Assembly (NCBI GenBank): GCA_902799285.1
Contig: CADCAA010000003.1
Location: forward strand, 1,373 to 38,214
Length of the DNA stretch: 36,842 bases
Origin: an uncultured Pseudomonadota bacterium
Lineage (GTDB): Bacteria; Pseudomonadota; Alphaproteobacteria; Rs-D84
Reading direction: 5' to 3'
Under the pieces are notes generated by a model that worked only from the letters and a program-made list of their open reading frames with translations, was not told the DNA's origin and searched no databases. Shown piece after piece: positions 26,836 through 34,660 of this stretch. The position numbers were made by a program, and so were the translations under genes. Position 1 is the stretch's first letter, and the number at the start of each line of letters is the position of its first letter.

Positions 26836-28607
26836 TTTTCGCCCTCTAATAAAGTTTTCATAACCGCGGCACATGTGCGTGCGGCGGGACCACTGCCGCC
26901 TGAATGTTCGGTTATTATGCAAACGGCATACCGCGGATTGTCGGTTGGTGCATATCCAACAAATAACCCGTGATTACGTTTATTCCATTCCAGTTGTGAT
27001 GCAGAAAGTACCCCTGTGGCACGTTCGGCCTTGGAAATATTACGTACTTGCGATGTTCCGGTTTTTCCACCCATTTTTGCGCCATCAACATTTATCGCAC
27101 TGCCCGCGGCGGTGCCCCCAGGTGATGTCACCATTTCCAATCCACGCAAAACATATTTTATATTTTTTGTTTCCAGTCCCAGTTTTTTGAATTTTGGTTG
27201 TTCATCACTTGCAATCAATCGCGGCATAACAACGGTATTCGATGTCACGCGCGCCAACATAATCGCCAATTGTAAACAGTTCGCCAAAATAAACCCTTGG
27301 CCAATCCCAGAAATCACAGTATCACCATGCACCCAATTTGCACCAACATGTTTTTCCTTCCAATATTTATCAGGAATAACACCGGCCATTTCTTTTGGAA
27401 AAATATCCGTTAAATATTTTTCATTAAATCCCAATCGCAACGCCATTTTACGGATTGCATCAATACCAATCTTTAACGCCAATTTATAAAAATAAATATC
27501 ACAAGAATGTGCCAACGCAGATGCCAAATTCACATGCCCGTGGCCGTGTGCCTCCCAACAGTGATACCGCCTGTCGCCATAGTCCCAATAACCCGGACAA
27601 AAAACTTGCTCGTCCGGGGTGACTGCACCTGATTCCAATGCGGCCAAAGCCACAACAATTTTGAATGTTGAACCCGGTGGAAACAATCCTTCGACCGTTT
27701 TATTTACAAATGGTTTTGTATAATCAGAACGCAGTTGTTCCATATATTCATCAGAATCATCATCCGTGAATTTATTTGGGTCAAACCCCGGCGCAGATGT
27801 CATCGCCAAAATATCACCATTTCGAATATCAATTGCCACGCCACAACCGGCCTTGTGCTGGGCAAGCGCGTCATACATAACCTTTTGCGCGTCATAACGA
27901 ACGGTTGTTTTTATATCAACCCCTGGTTCGGATTTTACAAATTGGTCTTCGTCTTCGCCGGTTATTCGTCCAACCGCATTCGACAGCATAACCGTTTGAC
28001 CGGCCTTGCCGGCCATTTCGTTATTAAAACGTTTTTCCAAACCCAAAATTCCAGTTGTGAAAAAAGGCGCGTTTGGTTGTGGCACGCGTGGCGCACCAAC
28101 ATAACCAAAAATATGTGCGCCCGATTCACCCAATTCATAAACGCGTGCATAACCACTGTTGATATGAACACCTGGTAAATTTTTCGCACTTATTTTTGCC
28201 AATTTTTCCCATCCTGTATGTTCAGAAATCAATACAGGCTGAAATCTTTGTTGTTTTTTCATTTGCGCATAAATACGCTTTAATGTTTTTTGCTTCAAAT
28301 TCAAATCGCGTGTCAATGTCACCAATAATTCATCAACATTTTCGGCTTCCTCGGGCACAATATAAATACGATAAATCGGTGTGTCGCGCGAAATAGGAAT
28401 CCCCTCAGACGATAATATTTTACCACGTTCCGGCATATTTATTTGAATACGAAAAGAATTATTTTCAGATTTGCGTTTATAATCGCGATAGTTAAAAACC
28501 TGCATCTGCAACATACGCAAAATCAATACGGATGTCAGAACCGCCCCCGTTGTTAAAAACAACGCGCTGCGTCGGTCAAAAGTGCGTCCAACTTCCATAT
28601 CAATCAT
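26832..28607 (-). CDS. mrdA: Penicillin-binding protein 2 (elongation-specific transpeptidase)
   Basis: PBP2 cross-links peptidoglycan during cell elongation. The 591-residue product has a single N-terminal membrane helix (SALFLTTGAVLTSVLIL), the PBP dimerisation domain, and a transpeptidase domain with SxxK as STFK (in PPGSTFKIVVAL), SxN-type SCD (AHSCDIYFYKLA) and KTGTSQ. The length is normal. It overlaps mreD by 8 bases and rodA by 4. Confidence 0.96.
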   Translation of the reverse strand: MIDMEVGRTFDRRSALFLTTGAVLTSVLILRMLQMQVFNYRDYKRKSENNSFRIQINMPERGKILSSEGIPISRDTPIYRIYIVPEEAENVDELLVTLTRDLNLKQKTLKRIYAQMKKQQRFQPVLISEHTGWEKLAKISAKNLPGVHINSGYARVYELGESGAHIFGYVGAPRVPQPNAPFFTTGILGLEKRFNNEMAGKAGQTVMLSNAVGRITGEDEDQFVKSEPGVDIKTTVRYDAQKVMYDALAQHKAGCGVAIDIRNGDILAMTSAPGFDPNKFTDDDSDEYMEQLRSDYTKPFVNKTVEGLFPPGSTFKIVVALAALESGAVTPDEQVFCPGYWDYGDRRYHCWEAHGHGHVNLASALAHSCDIYFYKLALKIGIDAIRKMALRLGFNEKYLTDIFPKEMAGVIPDKYWKEKHVGANWVHGDTVISGIGQGFILANCLQLAIMLARVTSNTVVMPRLIASDEQPKFKKLGLETKNIKYVLRGLEMVTSPGGTAAGSAINVDGAKMGGKTGTSQVRNISKAERATGVLSASQLEWNKRNHGLFVGYAPTDNPRYAVCIITEHSGGSGPAARTCAAVMKTLLEGEK

Positions 28608-29058
28608 CGCGATGCACCACCTTTAACAGATTTATTATTGGTGTATAAATTACAGACATCCATATAAACAAAGCAATTGACCGCCCAATCACCGTCCAGG
28701 AAATATTTACAACCATTAATATAAATAAAGACAACCCTAAAAAAATCATAAAAGGCACAATTGCATTTTTATCTGCACGTGGCAAATCGATAAAGTATTG
28801 AAAACCATTTATTGCATACGCGATAAAATACATAGTTGTCCAAAATAACTTGGTATCAAATGCATAATCTATTAAAAAACAAAACAACACAGATACGGCG
28901 GTAAAACCCCTGACCGGCCGCACAAAAGAATAATAAAATATAGGAATTAACGCCAAAATCCCGCCCGGATTCCAAAAATGCAGTTGCAGTCGCCACAAAA
29001 TAATCACCGCCAAAAACGGGGACGCATTTCGCAAAAAAGAAATAAAATTCCTAATCAT
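28600..29058 (-). CDS. mreD: Rod shape-determining protein MreD
   Basis: The 152-residue protein is almost wholly hydrophobic, with about five membrane helices, for example ALIPIFYYSFV, GFTAVSVLFCFLIDY and ILMVVNISWTVIG. Size, topology and position between mreC and mrdA identify MreD, an inner-membrane elongasome subunit; sequence alone would be weak. It overlaps mreC by 4 bases (ATGA) and mrdA by 8. Confidence 0.88.
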   Translation of the reverse strand: MIRNFISFLRNASPFLAVIILWRLQLHFWNPGGILALIPIFYYSFVRPVRGFTAVSVLFCFLIDYAFDTKLFWTTMYFIAYAINGFQYFIDLPRADKNAIVPFMIFLGLSLFILMVVNISWTVIGRSIALFIWMSVIYTPIINLLKVVHRDD

Positions 29059-29876
29059 TTATATTCGTTATTCGTATTAAATTCCAACACTTTGACGCGT
29101 GACACAGAATCCGGTTGCAAAACTTTCACATCGCGTCCGTTTTTCATCGTTCCAACCAAAATACCATTTGGTAAAACCCCGCTGATATTACTGGTTATAA
29201 CGGTCATACCTTTGGCGGCACGGAATTCAGGTCGACTGAAAAACCCAATTTCAGGGGATGCCGAACCATCACCTTGTAAAAATCCATAAACTTCGTCCCC
29301 GGCAATACGCACAGCAATATTACTGGCCGCATCATTTAACGCACGAACACGCGAAAATTCACCACCAACATCGATAACAATTCCGGCCATAACCCCATCA
29401 ACCGACGTCACAACCATACCCTTTTTAATACCATCAAACACACCACGGTTTATCAAAAAATTACTGTGATGCAGCGCGACAGTATCATGCACAACATCGG
29501 CCATAATAACATTTTGCGGTGTGGCATGCACAATATCCAGTTCGTTCGATAAACGCTTGTTTTCGGCGACGGCGACATCACAAATATTTTTATCGGCCCG
29601 CGCCGCATCCAACTCGCGCTGTAATCTTTCATTTTCAGCCCGCAGTTGCGACAAATCGTAAATATTGGATACAGCCTCGCCCGTGGCACGAATTGGCCAA
29701 GTGACGACATCACCAACGAAATGCGCGACCGGCAAAACCACATGCCCCAGCCAATTTATCAGGTAAAAATCGGGCTTTGACACCAAAACATAAATAAACA
29801 CAATTGGCACCATGGCCGCGGCGGCCGCGGATTTAATCAACCTGAGTGCCCGTGAAGATAATGTTTTTGGATTCAT
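29055..29876 (-). CDS. mreC: Rod shape-determining protein MreC
   Basis: MreC is a periplasmic scaffold that connects MreB with PBP2/RodA. The 273-residue product has one membrane helix (AAAAAMVPIVFIYVLV), a coiled coil (about 70-105, LRAENERLQRELDAARADK) and the double beta-barrel domain with INRGVFDGIKKGMVVTS, DGVMAGIV and GVLPNGILVG. The ATG at 29876 is chosen; a TTG two codons upstream is also possible. mreB is not in the window. The upstream promoter leaves only a few bases of leader. Confidence 0.93.
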   Translation of the reverse strand: MNPKTLSSRALRLIKSAAAAAMVPIVFIYVLVSKPDFYLINWLGHVVLPVAHFVGDVVTWPIRATGEAVSNIYDLSQLRAENERLQRELDAARADKNICDVAVAENKRLSNELDIVHATPQNVIMADVVHDTVALHHSNFLINRGVFDGIKKGMVVTSVDGVMAGIVIDVGGEFSRVRALNDAASNIAVRIAGDEVYGFLQGDGSASPEIGFFSRPEFRAAKGMTVITSNISGVLPNGILVGTMKNGRDVKVLQPDSVSRVKVLEFNTNNEYK

Positions 29877-29887
29877 TTTCAATGCGT

Positions 29888-29916
29888 AGTTTAACCACTA
29901 AAAAACGAACATTCAA
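29888..29916 (-). promoter_or_regulatory. Promoter of the mreC-to-dnaG operon
   Basis: TTGAAT (29911-29916), a 17-base spacer and TAAACT (29888-29893) on the minus strand predict a start at about 29881, five or so bases before the ATG at 29876. No ribosome binding site fits in so short a leader. Confidence 0.55.
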
Positions 29917-29956
29917 TAAAAACTTGATTTTTTGTTTATTTATGCCAAAATAAAGG

Positions 29957-29996
29957 CCTGAAACATCCGAAATGGCATAACGGCATTGCCATCAGG
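29957..29996 (+). promoter_or_regulatory. Structured leader of rpmI-rplT
   Basis: CCTG (29957-29960) pairs with CAGG (29993-29996), and inside it ATGGCA (29972-29977) pairs with TGCCAT (29987-29992), leaving a bulge on the 5' side. Leaders of L35-L20 operons commonly bind L20 for autoregulation, so this hairpin is a candidate for that control. A TTGATT (29924-29929) with a CAAAAT -10 lies upstream. Confidence 0.5.
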
Positions 29997-30017
29997 ATAT
30001 AACCAAAAGGAAAAAAA

Positions 30018-30221
30018 ATGCCAAAGTTAAAGACAAAGTCTTATTTGAAAAAACGTGCGTCTATGACTGCAACTGGAAAAATCCGTGTTGCCAGAAATGC
30101 TCACAAAAAATTACTGCGTCATAAATCGAAACGCGCAAATAACGCGGGTTCCAAGGCACAGTATCTGAACGATAACATGATGGGTCAGGCTAAAATCTTG
30201 GCACCATATGGTTTGAAATAG
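30018..30221 (+). CDS. rpmI: 50S ribosomal protein L35
   Basis: The 67-residue, very basic product begins MPKLKTKSYLKKRA and has the L35 core (ATGKIRVARNAHKKLLRHKS). AAAGGA precedes the ATG. rplT follows after 15 bases. infC, which often starts this operon, is not present upstream. Confidence 0.95.
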   Translation: MPKLKTKSYLKKRASMTATGKIRVARNAHKKLLRHKSKRANNAGSKAQYLNDNMMGQAKILAPYGLK

Positions 30222-30236
30222 TAATAGGGGGCAATT

Positions 30237-30605
30237 ATGGCAAGAGTAAAACGTGGAACAACAGTTAAACAAAAGCATAATAAAATTTTGGCGCGTGCCA
30301 AGGGTTTCTTGGGCCGTCATCATTCTACATATCGTGCTGCACGTGAAAAGACTGAAAAGGCGGGCCAGTATGCATATCGCGACCGTCGCGTTAAAAAACG
30401 TGAATTTCGTGGTTTGTGGATTGTCCGTATTAACGCCGCTGTGCGTAATAATGGTTTAACATACTCTCAATTTATGAACGGCCTGAAAAAGGCTGGCGTG
30501 GAATTGGACCGCAAGGTTTTGGCCGAAATGGCTTTTGCTGGTGATGAAAATTTCACAAAATTGATTGATGTTGCAAAACGATTTATCGCAAAGGATGCAA
30601 AATAA
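30237..30605 (+). CDS. rplT: 50S ribosomal protein L20
   Basis: The 122-residue product reads [38 protein letters not shown] and [21 protein letters not shown], the classic L20 sequence. L20 assembles early on 23S rRNA and in several bacteria represses its own operon. It is co-transcribed with rpmI (GGGGGCAA before the ATG). Confidence 0.97.
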   Translation: MARVKRGTTVKQKHNKILARAKGFLGRHHSTYRAAREKTEKAGQYAYRDRRVKKREFRGLWIVRINAAVRNNGLTYSQFMNGLKKAGVELDRKVLAEMAFAGDENFTKLIDVAKRFIAKDAK

Positions 30606-30634
30606 TCCTTGGCGGTGGTCTTTTGTTTTGTAAT

Positions 30635-30666
30635 AATAAAGCCGTCAAGTATTTGGCGGCTTTATT
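30635..30666 (+). terminator. Hairpin between rplT and pheS
   Basis: AATAAAGCCG (30635-30644) and CGGCTTTATT (30657-30666) form a 10-base-pair stem. The following TAATATATA is only weakly T-rich, so this may be a leaky terminator that lets some transcription into pheST. No T-box sequence is seen. Confidence 0.6.
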
Positions 30667-30685
30667 TAATATATAGGGTAAAATT

Positions 30686-31639
30686 ATGTTAGACGAAATA
30701 AAAAAGATAGATAATCTCGAAGAATTACAGGCTTTGTATACGGCAACATTTGGCAAAAATGGCACTATGACGGCACGCTTGAAAACAATGGCGACATTGT
30801 CAAATGGTGAACGTGCGGCGGTCAATGCCGAAAACGCCGAATTGCGTCGCGCATTCAAAGAAAAACAAATCGAATTAGAACAGGCGGCATTAAACGCAAA
30901 ATTATCATCTGAATATGTTGATGTCACATTGGATACGGAACCAAAAAATCATGGAACAATTCATCCTTTGACCGAAACATTGTCGCAAATAGGTTCAATT
31001 TTGGAATCTTTGGGTTATACCATGTGGACCGGACCCGAGGTCGAAGACGACTGGCATAACTTTACCGCATTAAATACACCATCATATCATCCCGCCCGTG
31101 ATATGCAGGATTCGTTCTTTTTGGATAATGGCAACGTGTTGCGAACCCAGACTTCGGCAATTCAAATTCGTGCCATGGAACAACACGGTGTGCCAATTAA
31201 AATGTTTGGTGTTGGCCGCACATATCGCAAAGAAATGGACGCAACGCATAGCCCTATGTTTGGCCAGATTGAGGGTTTATATGTCGACAAAATTGATAAA
31301 CATATCACAATGTCTGATTTGGTTGCAACAATCCGCACGATGTTGGAAAGATATTTTGAAAGAAAATTGGAAATGCGTATTCGCCCATCATACTTTCCAT
31401 TTACCGAACCATCGATTGAAATAGATATTAAATGGAACGGCGACAGATGGCTGGAAATCGCGGGTGCCGGCATGGTGCATCCAAATGTTTTGCGTAATTG
31501 CGGAATTAATCCCGATGAATACCAGGGTTTTGCCTTTGGTTTCGGTTGGGATCGTATTGCAATGTTGAAATTTGGATTAAACGATATCAGAAAATTTTAT
31601 GACGGCGATATTCGTTGGTTGAAAAACAGTGGCTTTTAA
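30686..31639 (+). CDS. pheS: Phenylalanine-tRNA ligase alpha subunit
   Basis: PheS is the catalytic subunit of the (alpha-beta)2 enzyme that charges tRNA-Phe. The 317-residue product has the N-terminal coiled coil, HPLTETLSQIGSILESLGY, the class II motif 2 region (TYRKEMDATHSPMFGQIEGL) and motif 3 (FGFGWDRIAMLKFGL). The length is slightly under the E. coli form. pheT follows 15 bases later. Confidence 0.97.
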   Translation: MLDEIKKIDNLEELQALYTATFGKNGTMTARLKTMATLSNGERAAVNAENAELRRAFKEKQIELEQAALNAKLSSEYVDVTLDTEPKNHGTIHPLTETLSQIGSILESLGYTMWTGPEVEDDWHNFTALNTPSYHPARDMQDSFFLDNGNVLRTQTSAIQIRAMEQHGVPIKMFGVGRTYRKEMDATHSPMFGQIEGLYVDKIDKHITMSDLVATIRTMLERYFERKLEMRIRPSYFPFTEPSIEIDIKWNGDRWLEIAGAGMVHPNVLRNCGINPDEYQGFAFGFGWDRIAMLKFGLNDIRKFYDGDIRWLKNSGF

Positions 31640-31654
31640 TAACAGGGGAATAAA

Positions 31655-33895
31655 ATGAAATGGTCTTATGAATGGTTGCGTGAATATCTGGATACGAAAT
31701 TAACACCCGAACAGATCGAGGAAATGTTAAATCGCACAGGCCTAGAGGTCGAAGATTTTATCGCCCCTGTGCCACCGGTTGCTGCGAAAATTGTCGAATG
31801 CCACCCCCACGAAAACAGTGACCATCTGCATGTTTTAATGGTGGATGATGGTTCGGATAAATTGCGCCAGGTTGTATGTGGTGCGCCAAATGTTCGTGTT
31901 GGGTTGATTTCTGCATTGGCGCGTCCCGGATGCAAAATCGGCGGTGAAACGATTAAATCTGGCAAATTACGCGGTGTTATGTCCGATGGCATGATGTGCA
32001 GTGAACGGGAATTGGGTTTAGGCCCCGACCACAGTGGTATTATGGAATTACCCGATGATATGAAACCGGGTGATACGGTCCCTGGATGCACTGATTCCGC
32101 TATTTTTGATACAGGTATCACACCAAATCGTCCCGACTATTTGGCTGTGCGTGGAATTGCGCTGGATTTATCTGCATGTGGTGCGGGTAAATATATTGCA
32201 GACGCAATAAAACCATTGAACGAAAGAAAAGGCACGCGCGATGTTAAAATAATGTCTGACCGTTGCGCAACATATCGTATGGCGGAAATCCACGGTATTA
32301 AAAACGCGCCGTCAAATGTGAAAATCGCAAACCGATTGATGGCGGCGGGCATGAATCCAAAGAACGCATGCGTGGATGCAACAAACTATATTTGCTATGA
32401 TATGGGTCAGCCCCTGCATTGTTTTGATGCCGAACTTTCCGACAAAGATTTGGTTATCGCCGATATGACGGGTGTTCTGGCACTGGCGGGAATCGTTGGT
32501 GGTGCGCGCGCGATGACAACCGACGACACAAAAAATATAATCATTGAATCCGCGTATTTTGAACCGGTTGGAATCCGTAAAACGGCCAAGCGTCTGGGAT
32601 TATCTACGGATGCATCATACAGATACGAGCGCGGAATTGACCCAAATGTGAACGCGGTGGCGCTGGCATACGCGACCAAGATTATAATGGATGCATGTGG
32701 TGGCGAAATTGTCGGGGTTGTGACCGCGGGGCGTGCCGAATACACACCAAATAAAATCGCATATAATCCCACATTCTGTGCACAAAGAACTGGCGTTGAT
32801 ATGCCAATACAAAAACAGCGCGAAATTTTGGAATCACTGCAATTTAATGTCAGTGAAGGCAAAGGCGGCATTTGGACCATCACCCCACGCAGTGCGCGCG
32901 TCGATATGACGGCACCTGAAAACGTGGTGTCTGATTTAATCCGTATTTATGGCTATGACAAGGTTGGATTAAATGGTGTTGTCGAAACAATAAACGAAAA
33001 CACCGATAAAATGGAAACACGTGCGTGTATAGGATTAAAGCATCGCCTGGCCAACATGGGATTAAACGAAAATATTTCGTTTGGTTTCGGTAATTCTAAA
33101 ATTGAAAGTATGTTGACCGATAAACCAATTATCAAGATATCAAATCCAATCACGGTTGATTTTGATTGTATGCGTAATTGCTTGCTGGGAAATTTACTGA
33201 TTGCTTTATCGCAAAATATTAAACGTGGATTTGTCGATTTCAATGTCTTTGAATTGGGAACTGTGTTTGACGGCGATATGCCGGGCAATGAACATACACA
33301 AATATGTATTGTGCGTTCCGGCACAACCGGTCCAAAGCATTGGATGAAACGTAATCGCAATGTTGATGTGTTTGATGTCAAATCAGATATTCTGAATTTA
33401 ATTGGCAATCAAAAATATACAATTGAAACAAATAATGCACCACTGTGGGCGCACCCATATAAGTATGGCCGTATTATGCAAGGAAATAAAAAAATTGCTG
33501 AATTTGGTGAATTGCACCCGTCTGTTGCACACGCTATGCATATCAAGGCTACAACAGTTGTCGCAATTGTTGATAATATCGACACGTTGCCAAAAACACC
33601 AAAATTTGCAAAAACACCGGTGACAGAATTTCAGCCAATCACACGTGATTTTGCATTTATTGTTGAATCAAAATCACCGGTGGAACGCCTGATTGCAACG
33701 GCGCGTGCGGCGGATTCGCGCATTGGCGATGTGACGGTATTTGATTCGTTCGATATGGGTGGCGGCAATAAATCTGTGGCATTTACAATCACAATTTATC
33801 CAACCGAGAATATGAGTGAATCTGATTTAACCGAATTACAAAATAAAGTAATTGCGGCGGTTGAATCCAAATGCCACGCAAAATTAAGGGCATAA
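31655..33895 (+). CDS. pheT: Phenylalanine-tRNA ligase beta subunit, shortened editing domain
   Basis: PheT binds tRNA and edits mischarged Tyr-tRNA. The 746-residue product (about 795 in E. coli) has the EMAP-like tRNA-binding domain (CHPHENSDHLHVL), B3/B4 and B5 domains, the core, and the C-terminal FDX-ACB domain (ITRDFAFIVESK). In the B3/B4 domain the segment that normally lies between the HxFD motif and the LALAG strand is nearly gone: LHCFDAE at 254-260 is followed at once by DLVIAD at 265-270. From memory some 25 residues are lacking there relative to E. coli. AGGGGAATAAA precedes the ATG. Tandem terminators follow. Confidence 0.95.
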   Translation: MKWSYEWLREYLDTKLTPEQIEEMLNRTGLEVEDFIAPVPPVAAKIVECHPHENSDHLHVLMVDDGSDKLRQVVCGAPNVRVGLISALARPGCKIGGETIKSGKLRGVMSDGMMCSERELGLGPDHSGIMELPDDMKPGDTVPGCTDSAIFDTGITPNRPDYLAVRGIALDLSACGAGKYIADAIKPLNERKGTRDVKIMSDRCATYRMAEIHGIKNAPSNVKIANRLMAAGMNPKNACVDATNYICYDMGQPLHCFDAELSDKDLVIADMTGVLALAGIVGGARAMTTDDTKNIIIESAYFEPVGIRKTAKRLGLSTDASYRYERGIDPNVNAVALAYATKIIMDACGGEIVGVVTAGRAEYTPNKIAYNPTFCAQRTGVDMPIQKQREILESLQFNVSEGKGGIWTITPRSARVDMTAPENVVSDLIRIYGYDKVGLNGVVETINENTDKMETRACIGLKHRLANMGLNENISFGFGNSKIESMLTDKPIIKISNPITVDFDCMRNCLLGNLLIALSQNIKRGFVDFNVFELGTVFDGDMPGNEHTQICIVRSGTTGPKHWMKRNRNVDVFDVKSDILNLIGNQKYTIETNNAPLWAHPYKYGRIMQGNKKIAEFGELHPSVAHAMHIKATTVVAIVDNIDTLPKTPKFAKTPVTEFQPITRDFAFIVESKSPVERLIATARAADSRIGDVTVFDSFDMGGGNKSVAFTITIYPTENMSESDLTELQNKVIAAVESKCHAKLRA

Positions 33896-33912
33896 GCATA
33901 AATTAAAATGTT

Positions 33913-33943
33913 AAAAAACACCGGTGTTTACCGGTGTTTTTTT
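33913..33943. terminator. Bidirectional terminator after pheT
   Basis: AACACCGGT (33917-33925) and ACCGGTGTT (33930-33938) form a 9-base-pair stem with a GTTT loop, flanked by A and T runs on both strands. It ends pheST and can end nth from the other side. Confidence 0.85.
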
Positions 33944-33949
33944 CTGGGC

Positions 33950-33975
33950 CCCGCAAAATTGCAAAATTTTGTGGG
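33950..33975. terminator. Hairpin between the two pheT terminators
   Basis: CCCGCAAAATT (33950-33960) pairs with AATTTTGTGGG (33965-33975), 11 base pairs with one G-T, loop GCAA. It may assist termination of nth transcripts. Confidence 0.5.
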
Positions 33976-33984
33976 TATAATCCT

Positions 33985-34008
33985 ACCGGCATTTGCCGGT
34001 GTTTTTTT
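33985..34008 (+). terminator. Second terminator downstream of pheT
   Basis: ACCGGC (33985-33990) and GCCGGT (33995-34000) form a stem with an ATTT loop, followed by GTTTTTTT. It is a back-up terminator for the plus strand and overlaps the nth stop. Confidence 0.75.
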
Positions 34009-34657
34009 ATATGTTTTTGTCTTTCGCATTACACCATTTTTGAACTGGGCAATTTTCGCATTTTGGACGTAATGCTGTGCAAGTATATCGCCCGTGCAAA
34101 ACCATTACATGATTTACAATACTGTGATATTTTTTTGGAATTTTACGCAATAATTTTGCTTCGACTTTTTCGGGTGTATTATCGTCGTCCGTCACCCAAC
34201 CGTATCGATGTGCATTGCGGAAAACATGCGTATCCACACCGATATTTGGTGCGCCCCACAAAACATTCATAATAACATTTGCGGTCTTTTGCCCAATGCC
34301 AGGCAGCCCCATCAACGCATCACGATTGTGATATTTATCCGGAAATTTCCAATCGTCACCCTGCCCGTCTGCCAAAATTTCTGCCAGGCGCATAATATTT
34401 GTCGCCTTGTTATTAAAAAAAGAAATAACCCGTATATGTTGTTTTAATCCGTCCAATCCCAATGCCAACATTTTACGTGGCGTTGGTGCCACACGAAATA
34501 ATTCTGGCGTGACCTCGTTCACTTTTTTATCAGTCGCCTGGGCCGACAATATAACCGCCACCGCAAAAGTAAATTCATTTGTTGAATATAATTCAGACCG
34601 GATATTCATATCCAATGTGGGTGCAACATTTTCAAAATAAATATCCGGTGTAATCAT
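34007..34657 (-). CDS. nth: Endonuclease III
   Basis: Nth is a DNA glycosylase/AP lyase for oxidised pyrimidines. The 216-residue product has the HhH motif with the catalytic Lys (LMGLPGIGQKTANVI), the catalytic Asp (GVDTHVFR) and the iron-sulfur cluster cysteines in spacing C-x6-C-x2-C-x5-C (CTALRPKCENCPVQKWC). The length is normal. Its ATG is 3 bases after the ileS stop, so both belong to one transcript. It is a second HhH glycosylase in this window besides that at 3327-4004. Confidence 0.97.
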   Translation of the reverse strand: MITPDIYFENVAPTLDMNIRSELYSTNEFTFAVAVILSAQATDKKVNEVTPELFRVAPTPRKMLALGLDGLKQHIRVISFFNNKATNIMRLAEILADGQGDDWKFPDKYHNRDALMGLPGIGQKTANVIMNVLWGAPNIGVDTHVFRNAHRYGWVTDDDNTPEKVEAKLLRKIPKKYHSIVNHVMVLHGRYTCTALRPKCENCPVQKWCNAKDKNI

Positions 34658-34660
34658 TAT

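Noticed and set aside
27016-27489. 157-codon plus-strand frame inside mrdA
   Set aside because: It is a shadow of the PBP2 transpeptidase domain; its composition follows the opposite strand.
30606-30685. T-box or phenylalanine leader peptide before pheS
   Set aside because: I see no T-box conserved sequence and no short frame rich in Phe codons; only a plain hairpin is visible.
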